Shown: piece by piece, positions 5,847 to 14,528 of the stretch
Position numbering within the stretch: the first letter of the stretch is position 1
Layout: each line of letters begins with the position of its first letter
DNA from: JBEKTY01 sp049515555
GTDB lineage: Bacteria > Planctomycetota > Planctomycetia > Pirellulales > Thermoguttaceae
NCBI GenBank assembly: GCA_049515555.1
Contig: JBEKTY010000157.1
Span: 1-18,948, forward strand
Length of the DNA: 18,948 nucleotides
Reading direction: 5' to 3'
Notes under the pieces: generated by a model
Seen by the model: only the letters and a program-made list of their open reading frames with translations
What the model was told of the DNA's origin: nothing
Databases searched by the model: none
Translations under genes and position numbers: made by a program

Positions 5847-7601
5847 ATGAAGTTTGCTGCCGCGTTGCTGACTGCCGCCTTCCTGACTGTTGCCGTGGTC
5901 GCCACGCAAGGGCGGGCCCAGGACTCCCGGATCATGAGCGATCCGAAAACCATCGCCGCCACGAAGCTCGTCTACCTGAGCGGCAACTTCATGCACCCGG
6001 AAGAGGTCGATCGCTGCGTGAAGACGATGCGGGAGGCGGCGGCGGCCGGCTATACGGGCGTGGTGGTGACCGACTGCAAGTTCAGCCGCTGGGATGAAAA
6101 GGTGACCGTCGATCGCCCGCGCTACGAGCAGAACGTCAAGCGGCTGCGGCAGGCTGCCCGAGACCTGAAGCTCCAGTTCATCGCCTGCGTGTGCGATCAG
6201 GGCGCGGACCTCCTGAGCAACGATCCCAGCCTGGCCGAGGGGATGCCCGTGGAAGCCGCGCCCTTCGTGGTCCGGGGCCGCCGGCTCGTGCCCGCCGACG
6301 ACGACCTGAAGCTCCTCAACCCCGGCCTGGAGGCCGATGCCTACGGGCGGGTGCCGGGCTGGTACGTCGACGAGCTGGGCGCCCTGGGCTACATCGACAC
6401 GAAAGTCAAAATCGAAGGCCGCAACTCCATCCGCTTCGAAGAGATCAAGACCAAAAGCCCGCACGGCAACGGCCGCATCAACCAGGCCGTCAAGGTCAAG
6501 CCGTTCCGCTATTATCACATGTCGGTGCAGGTCAAGACCGAGGGTTTCGACGCCCCGGGCACGTTCAATTTCATGGCCCTCGCGCTGGTGAAGGGCGGCA
6601 CCGGCCAGGCCCTGGACCATCAATCGTTCGACATCAAACCCACCCAGGACTGGACGAAATACGACATCGTTTTCAACACCCTGGACAACGACCAGGTAGG
6701 CATTTACATCGGCTCCTGGGGCGGCAACAAGGGCAAGCTGTGGCTGGACGACGTCCGCTTGGAGCCGGGCGGGCTGGTAAACCTCATCCGCCGCGATAGT
6801 CTCAAGTTCCAGATCACCAGCCGGGACGGCCAAACGGTCTACCGCGAGGGCCGCGATTTCACCAAGGCCGTCGATCCCAAGCTGGGCAACACCGACTGGC
6901 CGGGGGCCTACAAAACGTGGTACGAAGGCCCCACGGTATCCCTGCCCGCCGGCAGCCGGCTCCACGAGGGGCAGCGGGTGCTGGCCTCGTACAGCCATGC
7001 CATGATTACGCTGGGCTACGGCATCTTCGCCTGCTGGAACGAGCCCAAGATGTGGCAGATCATGGGCCGCAACCTGCACAGCGTACACGAAGTCCTCGAG
7101 CCCGACGGCTACATGATGACGCACGACGAGATCCGCCACATGGGCTGGGACGCCTCGTGCCGCAAGACCGGCCAGACGTGCGGGCAGATGCTGGCCGACA
7201 ACGTGAAGCACTGCACGGCCATGATTCGCCGGGAAGATCCCGACAAGCCGATCTACGTCTGGAGCGACATGTTCGACCCGAACCACAACGCCGGCCCGGG
7301 CAAATACTATCTGGTCCGCGGCGACGCGCCCTTCGCCGGCTCGTGGGCCGGCCTGGACAAGGACGTGATCATCATGACCTGGGTGGCCCAGGAAAAGACG
7401 CTGGCCTGGTTCGCCGGCCGCGGACACCGGCAAATCCTGTGCGGCTACTACGACGCGCCTTCGGAGCGGATGGCCGACTGGCTGCGGATGGCCGTCAAAT
7501 ATCCCAAGGTCAGCGGGGTGATGTACACCACCTGGGCCAACAACTACAGTGAATTGGGCAAGTACGCCAAGGTGGTCGACGACTTCCGCCCCGGAAAGTG
7601 A
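5847..7601 (+). CDS. Secreted GH20-like TIM-barrel protein with inserted carbohydrate-binding-like domain
   Basis: This 584-aa protein has a Sec signal peptide (MKFAAALLTAAFLTVAVVAT, likely cut after GRA). After it come a first barrel portion (about 35-140, KLVYLSGNF... GYTGVVVTDCKFSRW), a CBM4/9-like beta-sandwich (about 155-310: NPGLEADAYGRVPGWY to LWLDDVRLEPGG), and the rest of the barrel (about 370-580). The motif MMTHDEIRHMGWD (Asp427-Glu428) recalls the Asp-Glu catalytic pair of GH20 hexosaminidases. IYVWSDMFD and the late VMYTTWANNYSELG also fit late barrel strands. This is therefore likely a glycoside hydrolase, or a lectin-like relative, acting outside the cytoplasm, and the sugar is unknown. 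The ATG at 5847 is chosen because of the signal peptide and AAGGAG spaced 6 nt; the frame is open back to 5574 but lacks a signal there. Alternative: an uncharacterised family outside GH20. Confidence 0.65.
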   Translation: MKFAAALLTAAFLTVAVVATQGRAQDSRIMSDPKTIAATKLVYLSGNFMHPEEVDRCVKTMREAAAAGYTGVVVTDCKFSRWDEKVTVDRPRYEQNVKRLRQAARDLKLQFIACVCDQGADLLSNDPSLAEGMPVEAAPFVVRGRRLVPADDDLKLLNPGLEADAYGRVPGWYVDELGALGYIDTKVKIEGRNSIRFEEIKTKSPHGNGRINQAVKVKPFRYYHMSVQVKTEGFDAPGTFNFMALALVKGGTGQALDHQSFDIKPTQDWTKYDIVFNTLDNDQVGIYIGSWGGNKGKLWLDDVRLEPGGLVNLIRRDSLKFQITSRDGQTVYREGRDFTKAVDPKLGNTDWPGAYKTWYEGPTVSLPAGSRLHEGQRVLASYSHAMITLGYGIFACWNEPKMWQIMGRNLHSVHEVLEPDGYMMTHDEIRHMGWDASCRKTGQTCGQMLADNVKHCTAMIRREDPDKPIYVWSDMFDPNHNAGPGKYYLVRGDAPFAGSWAGLDKDVIIMTWVAQEKTLAWFAGRGHRQILCGYYDAPSERMADWLRMAVKYPKVSGVMYTTWANNYSELGKYAKVVDDFRPGK

Positions 7602-7651
7602 GCACGCCGGGCAGAGAGTAAGGACCGGCCGAAGAATAAGTTCCGCATTTC

Positions 7652-7708
7652 CCGTACTCCTCTCGCTCCGCGAGAGGAAGGGCATCACGCGGAGCGTGAT
7701 GAGTACGG
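7652..7708. repeat. Perfect three-way-junction palindrome
   Basis: Outer stem CCGTACT (7652-7658) pairs with AGTACGG (7702-7708). Inside are two perfect 8-bp hairpins: CCTCTCGC-TCC-GCGAGAGG (7659-7677) and CATCACGC-GGA-GCGTGATG (7683-7701), joined by AAGGG. No base of any stem is mismatched. The loops TCC and GGA are complementary. An alternative 9-bp pairing, CGCTCCGCG (7664-7672) with CGCGGAGCG (7688-7696), competes with the two hairpins. It lies 51 bp after the stop of the GH20-like gene, with no T tract. Confidence 0.8.
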
Positions 7709-7722
7709 CAGCTACCCGCGTT

Positions 7723-7746
7723 GTGGCCGGTCTCCGACCGAGCCAC
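7723..7746. repeat. TCC-loop hairpin
   Basis: GTGGC-CGGTC (7723-7732), loop TCC (7733-7735), GACCG (7736-7740), one unpaired A, GCCAC (7742-7746): a 10-bp stem with a single bulge. It is the third structure in the series between the two hydrolase genes. Confidence 0.65.
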
Positions 7747-7750
7747 ACCG

Positions 7751-7790
7751 CCGACCGAAGGTCTCCCCAGCCCCGGAGACCTTCGGTCGG
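7751..7790. repeat. Perfect 16-bp inverted repeat with 8-nt loop
   Basis: CCGACCGAAGGTCTCC (7751-7766) and GGAGACCTTCGGTCGG (7775-7790) are exact reverse complements around CCAGCCCC. The hairpin would be very stable. No T run follows, so a classical Rho-independent terminator is unlikely. An mRNA end-protecting stem, a Rho-related pause or a dispersed repeat are the alternatives. It lies 80 bp ahead of the giant GH2 gene. Confidence 0.75.
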
Positions 7791-7831
7791 GCGGCGGCGG
7801 GGTCGGGAGACCCGCGCCGAACTTGGTATTA

Positions 7832-7848
7832 GGCACACTCCGTGTGCC
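7832..7848. repeat. GGCACAC-TCC-GTGTGCC palindrome in the leader of the GH2 gene
   Basis: A perfect 7-bp stem with TCC loop ends 12 nt before the AAAGGGG ribosome site (7859-7865 region) of the 2210-aa gene. I recall near-identical GGCACAC...GTGTGCC palindromes scattered between genes in Pirellulales genomes, so it is probably a dispersed repeat and not an operator. This should be tested. Confidence 0.65.
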
Positions 7849-7870
7849 GGCTACTTTGAAAGGGGACTAC

Positions 7871-10800
7871 ATGATGCGTCTTCGATCCTTGCTGCCCCGC
7901 GTACTGCTTTTCCTTTTTCTGGGACCGATCGTCCCCGGCGTCGCGCCGGCCGTCGAGTGCAATCTGCTCGCCAACGGCGGGTTCGAGACGGCGGGCCGGC
8001 TTTCCCAGCCGCGGCTGCGCGGCTTGGCCGGCGAAGGCGCCCGGTTCGACGCGGATGATCCGTGGCTGCCGGTCCGCTGGAGGTGGTCCGCCTCCGGGCA
8101 GGCTCCGGAGCTGCGGTTGGTGCCCGAGGCGCACTCGGGCCAGCGAGCCCTGCGGGTCCGCGCGCCCCGCGGCGGGAGCCTCTCGCTGAATATGAGCCTG
8201 ATCGAGGTGGTGCCCCGCGCCGCCTACCGTTTCGGCGTGTGGGCCCGCGGCGCCGGCCGGGGGGCAATGGTGATCTACGGCACTGCGTTCGAAGGGCGGC
8301 AGGAGTTGGCGCGCTTGAACCTGGCGTTCACGCCGTCGTGGGCCGAAGCCCGCAAGGAAGTGACGATCCCCGGCCACGTCCGCACGGTTTCCGTGGAGCT
8401 GGTCGCCTGGGGCGAGTGCGACGTCACGTGGGACGACGCCTTCTTCTCCGCCGACTTGCCGCGCCCCTACGATCCCGACGCGGTGCTGACCGCCAAGCCG
8501 GCCGCGGACCAGGATACCCTGGCCTTCGTAGACTTCGACAGCCCTGCCGCGTACCGCTTGGAGGGCGGCGCCAAGCTCACCGACGCACAAGGCGGCCGCT
8601 TCGGCCGAGGGCTGCGGTTGGAGCGGGCCCTGGCCTCTTCGGCCGTCATCCCCCTGTCGCTCGCGCGCATGCCAGAGGAAGGAACGCTCGAGTTCTGGCT
8701 CGCCCCGGACGACGTGCCGGAGCACATCCATTGTTACTCCCTGTTGATGGCCGGCGACGTGGACCTGATGAAGCTCCAGGCCGATACCAGTTCCGCCTTG
8801 CGCCTTTCCTGGCGCGCCTCTGCCGGCCAGTATGATCCGCAACCCAGCATCGCCTGCGGCGCATCGCAATCCCGCGACTGGTTCCGCCCGGGCCAATGGC
8901 AGCACGTCGCCTGGCAGTGGGACCGGCATGCCGTGCGGTACTACGTCGACGGCGTACTGGTCGATTACAGCACCGATCGTCCGTTGCCGTTTTTCCAAAC
9001 TCCGTCGTCGATCAAGCTGGGGTCGCAGCATTCGGTATACGCCTGGTCGGGGTTGATCGACGAGGTGCGGCTGTCCCGCGTTCAGCGTTACGGGCCGCTG
9101 GTTCCCGTGGGCGCCAAGTGGCCCGAGTTCGTGCTCGCCCCGCCGCCCGCGGCGGCGGAGCCGGCGATGCCCGCCAAGGGGCCGCCGAACTATGCGGCCC
9201 AGCGACGGAGCCTGCTAAGCAAGCTCCCCGCGGCGCCCGCCGGCGCCCTGACCTGCGACGCCTCGCAGTTGATGCCCCTGGTGGCCGATGACGCCGACTT
9301 CAAGCTGGAACATGACACTCTAGTCGCGGGACTGACCACGGCCGCTGTCGGCCGCGAAAACCGGCTGATTCGCGACCCGGACAACGACGGCGCGTACTGG
9401 AAATTGACCGGCGTGAAGCCCGGCCGCTACTACGCCGGCGTATGGTACGAATCGGGGAAAGCGGGGGCCGAGGCGCCGCAGAACCGTTTCGGCGCCTTGT
9501 GCCTCTATCTCAACGGCCGGCTATGGCAGTTGGCCACCACCTCCGACCCGCTGCAAGTGGCGCCGGGCGTGTATTTCGCCGAGGCGCAGACGGGCCAGTC
9601 CGCCGACATCCGCGCAGGCGACGAGATTGCCGTGCTGCCCGAGTCGATCCGCCGCATGCGCGTAGCGCGGCTCACGCTGTATCCCACCGAACCGGCGCGC
9701 GGCCACGGCTGGGTCCCGGAGAACTACGGGGCCACCTGGTTCAATCGCGATACGGCGCTCCGGCTGAACCTGGACGCCACGTTCGGCGGACGAGCCAGCG
9801 ACGGCTTTCGCCAGGTCGAGGACCTGGCGGTGCCCGCCGATCTGAAGAAAACGGCCGACGGCGCCCGTGCCTTGGCCACCTGCCGCATCAGCAATCCCCT
9901 GCCCGTGCCGTTGACGGTGACGTACACCGCGGAGGTGCAGGCCTACTTCCGGCAGCGCGTAGGCGCGGATCGCGCTACGCTGACCTTGCAGCCGCACCAG
10001 TGCCTGACGCGGGAGATACCCTTCACGGTCATCCCCGACTCGCGCCGCTACACGATCGCTGCGCAGGCCCGCGCCGCGCGGTCGCCGGACCTGGGCTGGC
10101 CGCCGGCCGACTCGATCAGCTTCTTTCCGGGCGTGACGCAAGACCTTCCGTGGCCCAATCCGCTGGAGGCCAAGGAAGAGCGCAGCGTGGAGTTCTCCGC
10201 GGCACTGCCCGGCGAGCGGACTTCGTTCTGCCTGAACGGCACGTGGCAGGCGGCGCCGACGCCAGAGCTGTGTCCGCCGCTTCCGCCGCCCGCGAAACTC
10301 CAGTGGCAGCCGCGGCAAGTCCCCTTCGCGCCATGGCAGTACCCGATCGAGAGTCTGAACCCGCGGCCCCACGGCCTGTACCTGCGCCGCACGTTCACCC
10401 TGCCGGAGAAAGCGGCCAAGAAAGACTACCGCTTGGACATCGCTAATGTGATGGACGAGGCGACGATCTACGTCAACGGGCAGAAAGTGGGCAACATACG
10501 CGGCGCGGAGACGCCCTGCACCTGCGACGTTACGGCGGCCGTTCGGCCCGGCGACAACGAGGTGCTGATCGTCATCCGCGACGTGCTGGCCATAATGGAC
10601 CCCGACTACGTCAACCCGGCATCGCCCACGATGAGCGTTTCGTACCTGGATGCCCCCGGCGGCGGCAGCATGAGCGGCTTCGGAATCGGCAAAGTGGCGC
10701 TGGAGACCACGCCCCCGGTGTCGGCCCACGACCTGCTGGTCGTGCCTTCTGTCCGCAAACGCGAGCTGAGCGCCCGGCTGATCGTGGCCAGCCACGAGTC

Positions 10801-13800
10801 AGCCGCCGTCGCCGCGCGCATCGTGGCGCGGGTCCTGGACGCCGATCAACCCATTCTGGAACTGGGCCGCCGCGAGCTGACCCTCCAGCCCGGCCAGGCC
10901 ACGCCGCTGGCCTTCACCTGCGCCTGGAGCGATCCCGTGCTGTGGGGGCCCGGCAGTGCCAAGCTGTACACGCTGGCCGTCGAGACCGTCGACGCCGCGA
11001 CCGGCCGGCGGCTGGACCTGCTGCGCGAGCGGTTCGGCTTTCGCGAGTGCTGGGTCGACAAGGATCGGCTGTACTTCAACGGCGCGCCGGTGCGCCTGAA
11101 AGGCTCCACCTGCCAGGGCGGCGGGGGCGTGAACGTCGGTGATATCCAATGGTCCCGCGGCACCCCTTATCCCGATTTCATGGACGAGTTCGGCCACCTG
11201 GCGAGTTTCTCGCTGGCCGCGATCTTCAATTCCTCCAGCCGGCACAACGTGGACCGCGACGTGTTCTGGCAGAGCGCCACACGCAACGTGCTGGCCGGCG
11301 CAACACGGTACGGCAATCACCCCTCCATCATCGCCTGGGACCTGTCCAACGAATGGCTCTCGTTTCTGGACTATGGCGGCGGCGATCCGAAAAAGGGGGC
11401 CCGCCGCTTCCAGACGCTGGACCGGGCCCTCAAGGAGCTCGACCCCTCGCGCTGGACCTTCTTCGACGGCGACGAAGACCTCCACGGCCTGCACGACACC
11501 TTCTCGACGCATTACATGCTCGAGTCCACCAACCCGCACCCCGTCTCGGGCTTCGGTTTTCTCGGCCACTCGAATTACTTTCCCGACGGCGCCTTCTACC
11601 GCCGCTTGGACCAGTCGTTCCGGCCGGGGCAGGAGATTCCGGTCAACCTCTACCGGCGAACCGCCTGGCGCTACGGCGAAAAGGTCCTGATGAACACGGA
11701 GAACCTCTGGAAGGTCAGCGCCTACATGCCGCCCGGACTGTCCAAGTTCGTGGGCGAGGACGACGTGCTGGGGCCGGGCATCGACTCGGGCCGCGGGCCG
11801 GTCGCCTGGATGTGGAAGCAGAACCTCGACGGCCACCGCGACCTGGGCGTGGCGGCCGTCTGCAACTACACGCCCGTGGCCGGCGTGGCCCGCCGCGCCC
11901 ACAACCTGCAATGTTTCATCATGCCCGAGCACACCCACCACGCCTTCTCCGGCGACCAGGTCCGCCGCAGCTACTCGTTGCACAACGATCTGTTCGTTCC
12001 CGCCGATTTTGCGTTGCAGTGGGAGCTGCTCGATCCGTCGGGCAAAGTTGTAGCGCACGGCGAGGAGCTGCGGCCGATGCCCAGCGGCGGCCTCGAGCGC
12101 GGGCAGTTCTCGCTGGTCGCGCCTACGGTCAGTCAGCGGACGCCTTTCACCCTGCACGTGCGGCTCCTGGCCGACGGCGGCTTCGTATACGGCGAACGGC
12201 GGGAGTTGGACATTTGGCCGACGGTCCGGAAGCCCATCGCGGCCGCGGGGCGAAACATCGTGCTCTTCGATCCGGCCGGCGGTACCGCCGCGGTGTTCCG
12301 CAAGGCGGGCCTCGCCTTCGCCGCGATCGGCGAGCCGAGCGGGCCCGAAGGCGACCCGGCCACCACCGTCCTAGTGATCGGCGAGGGCGCCTTGCAGGCC
12401 GATACGGCGGTGGCCGCCGACAGGCTCGGCGCCTATGTCGCCGCCGGCGGCCGCATCGTGGTGCTGGCGCAAGACCGGGCGCTGAGCGGCTTGCCCGTCA
12501 GAACGGCCTTGGAGCCCCGAGAGTGGGTCAGCATGCCCTTCGTTCGCACGCCGCAGCATCCCGTGCTCTCGGGCCTCACTGCCTGGGACCTGCACTTCTG
12601 GAACCCCGACCACGTGAGCGCCCGCGGCGCGTACTCCAAACCAGAGGGCGGTCCCTTCGTCACCCTGGCAGATAGCGGCACCGAAAGCGGCCTGGAATGG
12701 GTCCAGATGATGGAGTGCTACCGCGGCCGGGGCTTCTACCTGTTGAACCAGTTCCCGGTCGTCGGCCGCTACGGCGTGGAACCCATGGCCGGCGAGCTGC
12801 TCGATCGGCTGATGGCCTACGCCGCCGGCGGAAAGCCGTTCCGGATCCCCGCCGGCCGGCTCCTGGTGTCGGCCGAGCCCGCTTCTCCGGTCGTGTCGAA
12901 GCTGCACAGTCTGGGCGTGTCGCTGACCGTGGCCGGCGCCGATCCGCCGCTGGCCGCAGCGTCGATCCTGCTGCTCGATGCCGGGCCGCTGCCGGCCGCC
13001 TTCCAGCCGCCCGCCCGCTGGCCGCAGGCCCTCGCCTCCGGGGCCACGCTCGTCGTCCACGGCGCCCGCCCGGAACATTGCGAGTGGCTTGCGGCCCTGG
13101 CGGGCAAGCCGGTCGCACTGACAGCGCAGCCCTTCGGCATGTGGGAAGGCCGAGCCTATCGCAACGGTTACACCTGGCTGACACCCGGGCTGAGCCAGAT
13201 CGACCTGTATTGGAAGCGCTACGACGGCTCGGAGGGCGCCGGCTCCCAGGCCGACGACCCGTCGCTGAAGATTGAAGACTCGATCCACTATTCGGCCTCG
13301 GCCGAAGGCGCGCTGGAACACGTTTTTCCCGGCGGCCTGGTCGAAGTCCCCGTCGGCCGGGGCCGGTTGCTGCTGGATCAGTTGCGTTGGGAGACGCCGC
13401 ATCCGCAGTTGCAGCGCTTGTCGGCCCGCGTGGTCTCGGCGCTGATGATGGGCCTGGGCATTGCCATCGAGCCTTACACGCCTACCCGGGCCTTGCCCCC
13501 GGAGATCGCCTACAAACCGCTGGACCTGACTGCGCTGGCCAACCGCGGCTTCGCCGACGAAAAAGGCGACGACGGCCAGGGCGGCTGGTCCGATCAGGGG
13601 CCCGACTGCGATCTGCGGAGCTTTCCGACCGGGCCGCAAAGCTTCGGCGGCGTGCCGTTCCTGGTCGGCGCCGAGCCGCGGTGCTGCATCGTGCTGAAGT
13701 CCGATGCGCGGCCCTTCCCCGAGCGGCTGCCGGCCGACGTGAGCATTCCGCTGGGCTTCCGCGTCGAGGGACTGTGCTTCCTGCACGCCGCCACGTATGC

Positions 13801-14503
13801 GGGCAACGGCCAGCCGGTCGGCCTGTACCGCGTCGAGTATGCCGACGGCACCGGGCACGACATCCCCCTGGTGGCCGACGAGAACATTCGGGACTGGATC
13901 TCCCCGCCCGCCCTCTTGCCGCGCGAGAAGGGCACGCAAAGCCGCATCGCTTGGACCGGCAGCACGAAGCTCTTCCCGACGGCCAGCGTGTTCCAGATGC
14001 TGTGGGTGAATCCGCGGCCTGAAGCGGCGGTCAAGTCGGTCCGCTTCGCCAATCCCCGGCGCAGCGCATGCCCCATCCTCATCGCCCTGACGGCGGTCGT
14101 TCCCGACGAGAAGGCCGTGACCGATCGCAAGGCGGCCCGGGCCCGGGCACAACAACTGCTGGATCGAGGCCTGGCCGCCTTCAACGCCGGCAGAGATGTC
14201 GAGGCCCGAGAGCTGCTGCAAAAGGCGCTCTTGGAGGACCCCTCGCGCGACGCCGCGTACCGCGCCCTGGGATCGGTCTGCGAGCGACTGAAAGACGAAG
14301 GCGGCGTAGCGGCCGCCTATCGCGCCTGGATCAGGGCCGGAGCGAAAACGCCGCTCCCCTATAACCGCCTCGGCGAGCTTCTGGAAAAGCGCAGCGACTA
14401 CCGAGGCGCCTTGGACGCCTACGTCCGTTCGTTGCAGGTCGAGTGGAATCAACCGCCGATCATCGAAGCCCGCAAGCGACTGGAGAAGGTCCTTGCCAAC
14501 TAA
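7871..14503 (+). CDS. Giant secreted LamG-GH2-amidotransferase-like-TPR protein
   Basis: This 2210-aa protein has a signal peptide (MMRLRSLLPRVLLFLFLGPI). Domains in order: CBM4/9-like sandwich (about 30-205); LamG/concanavalin-like (about 217-408, GTLEFWLAP ... LIDEVRLSRV); an uncharacterised region; GH2 sugar-binding domain (about 786-907, FCLNGTWQA ... HGLYLRRTFTLPE ... ATIYVNGQKVG); Ig-like; GH2 barrel (about 1056-1330) with FGFRECWVDKDRLYFNGAPV, acid/base Asn1160-Glu1161 in WDLSNEW and likely nucleophile Glu1277 in MNTENLW; Ig-like; an amidotransferase/ThuA-like segment (about 1470-1650); further beta domains; and C-terminal TPRs (about 2090-2205). GH2 enzymes cleave beta-galactosides, mannosides, glucuronides and similar linkages; specificity is not evident. 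The barrel between LKGSTCQ and PYPDF seems about 30 residues shorter than in standard GH2. The ATG at 7871 is chosen for the signal peptide. The stop is 25 nt before the GH127 gene, which suggests an operon. Confidence 0.8.
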   Translation: MMRLRSLLPRVLLFLFLGPIVPGVAPAVECNLLANGGFETAGRLSQPRLRGLAGEGARFDADDPWLPVRWRWSASGQAPELRLVPEAHSGQRALRVRAPRGGSLSLNMSLIEVVPRAAYRFGVWARGAGRGAMVIYGTAFEGRQELARLNLAFTPSWAEARKEVTIPGHVRTVSVELVAWGECDVTWDDAFFSADLPRPYDPDAVLTAKPAADQDTLAFVDFDSPAAYRLEGGAKLTDAQGGRFGRGLRLERALASSAVIPLSLARMPEEGTLEFWLAPDDVPEHIHCYSLLMAGDVDLMKLQADTSSALRLSWRASAGQYDPQPSIACGASQSRDWFRPGQWQHVAWQWDRHAVRYYVDGVLVDYSTDRPLPFFQTPSSIKLGSQHSVYAWSGLIDEVRLSRVQRYGPLVPVGAKWPEFVLAPPPAAAEPAMPAKGPPNYAAQRRSLLSKLPAAPAGALTCDASQLMPLVADDADFKLEHDTLVAGLTTAAVGRENRLIRDPDNDGAYWKLTGVKPGRYYAGVWYESGKAGAEAPQNRFGALCLYLNGRLWQLATTSDPLQVAPGVYFAEAQTGQSADIRAGDEIAVLPESIRRMRVARLTLYPTEPARGHGWVPENYGATWFNRDTALRLNLDATFGGRASDGFRQVEDLAVPADLKKTADGARALATCRISNPLPVPLTVTYTAEVQAYFRQRVGADRATLTLQPHQCLTREIPFTVIPDSRRYTIAAQARAARSPDLGWPPADSISFFPGVTQDLPWPNPLEAKEERSVEFSAALPGERTSFCLNGTWQAAPTPELCPPLPPPAKLQWQPRQVPFAPWQYPIESLNPRPHGLYLRRTFTLPEKAAKKDYRLDIANVMDEATIYVNGQKVGNIRGAETPCTCDVTAAVRPGDNEVLIVIRDVLAIMDPDYVNPASPTMSVSYLDAPGGGSMSGFGIGKVALETTPPVSAHDLLVVPSVRKRELSARLIVASHESAAVAARIVARVLDADQPILELGRRELTLQPGQATPLAFTCAWSDPVLWGPGSAKLYTLAVETVDAATGRRLDLLRERFGFRECWVDKDRLYFNGAPVRLKGSTCQGGGGVNVGDIQWSRGTPYPDFMDEFGHLASFSLAAIFNSSSRHNVDRDVFWQSATRNVLAGATRYGNHPSIIAWDLSNEWLSFLDYGGGDPKKGARRFQTLDRALKELDPSRWTFFDGDEDLHGLHDTFSTHYMLESTNPHPVSGFGFLGHSNYFPDGAFYRRLDQSFRPGQEIPVNLYRRTAWRYGEKVLMNTENLWKVSAYMPPGLSKFVGEDDVLGPGIDSGRGPVAWMWKQNLDGHRDLGVAAVCNYTPVAGVARRAHNLQCFIMPEHTHHAFSGDQVRRSYSLHNDLFVPADFALQWELLDPSGKVVAHGEELRPMPSGGLERGQFSLVAPTVSQRTPFTLHVRLLADGGFVYGERRELDIWPTVRKPIAAAGRNIVLFDPAGGTAAVFRKAGLAFAAIGEPSGPEGDPATTVLVIGEGALQADTAVAADRLGAYVAAGGRIVVLAQDRALSGLPVRTALEPREWVSMPFVRTPQHPVLSGLTAWDLHFWNPDHVSARGAYSKPEGGPFVTLADSGTESGLEWVQMMECYRGRGFYLLNQFPVVGRYGVEPMAGELLDRLMAYAAGGKPFRIPAGRLLVSAEPASPVVSKLHSLGVSLTVAGADPPLAAASILLLDAGPLPAAFQPPARWPQALASGATLVVHGARPEHCEWLAALAGKPVALTAQPFGMWEGRAYRNGYTWLTPGLSQIDLYWKRYDGSEGAGSQADDPSLKIEDSIHYSASAEGALEHVFPGGLVEVPVGRGRLLLDQLRWETPHPQLQRLSARVVSALMMGLGIAIEPYTPTRALPPEIAYKPLDLTALANRGFADEKGDDGQGGWSDQGPDCDLRSFPTGPQSFGGVPFLVGAEPRCCIVLKSDARPFPERLPADVSIPLGFRVEGLCFLHAATYAGNGQPVGLYRVEYADGTGHDIPLVADENIRDWISPPALLPREKGTQSRIAWTGSTKLFPTASVFQMLWVNPRPEAAVKSVRFANPRRSACPILIALTAVVPDEKAVTDRKAARARAQQLLDRGLAAFNAGRDVEARELLQKALLEDPSRDAAYRALGSVCERLKDEGGVAAAYRAWIRAGAKTPLPYNRLGELLEKRSDYRGALDAYVRSLQVEWNQPPIIEARKRLEKVLAN

Positions 14504-14528
14504 CCTTTGGGAAATTGGAGCATATCAC

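Noticed and set aside
5781..7838. Long minus-strand open frame opposite the GH20-like gene
   Set aside because: It is a GC-rich shadow of a well-supported coding gene with a signal peptide and ribosome site. Its translation is rich in Val/Gly/Arg/His with no recognisable domain.
7721..7870. Upstream extension of the giant GH2 gene
   Set aside because: It would translate through the hairpin cluster and bury the signal peptide. ATG 7871 is preferred.
12371..14452. 693-codon minus-strand open frame opposite the GH2 gene
   Set aside because: It is antisense to a recognised multi-domain protein. The frame is open because of high third-position GC, and no start signal or domain is seen.
14493..14528. 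Earlier ATG for the GH127 gene
   Set aside because: It overlaps the previous gene and puts 12 polar residues before the signal peptide. ATG 14529 has a GGAG site at suitable spacing.
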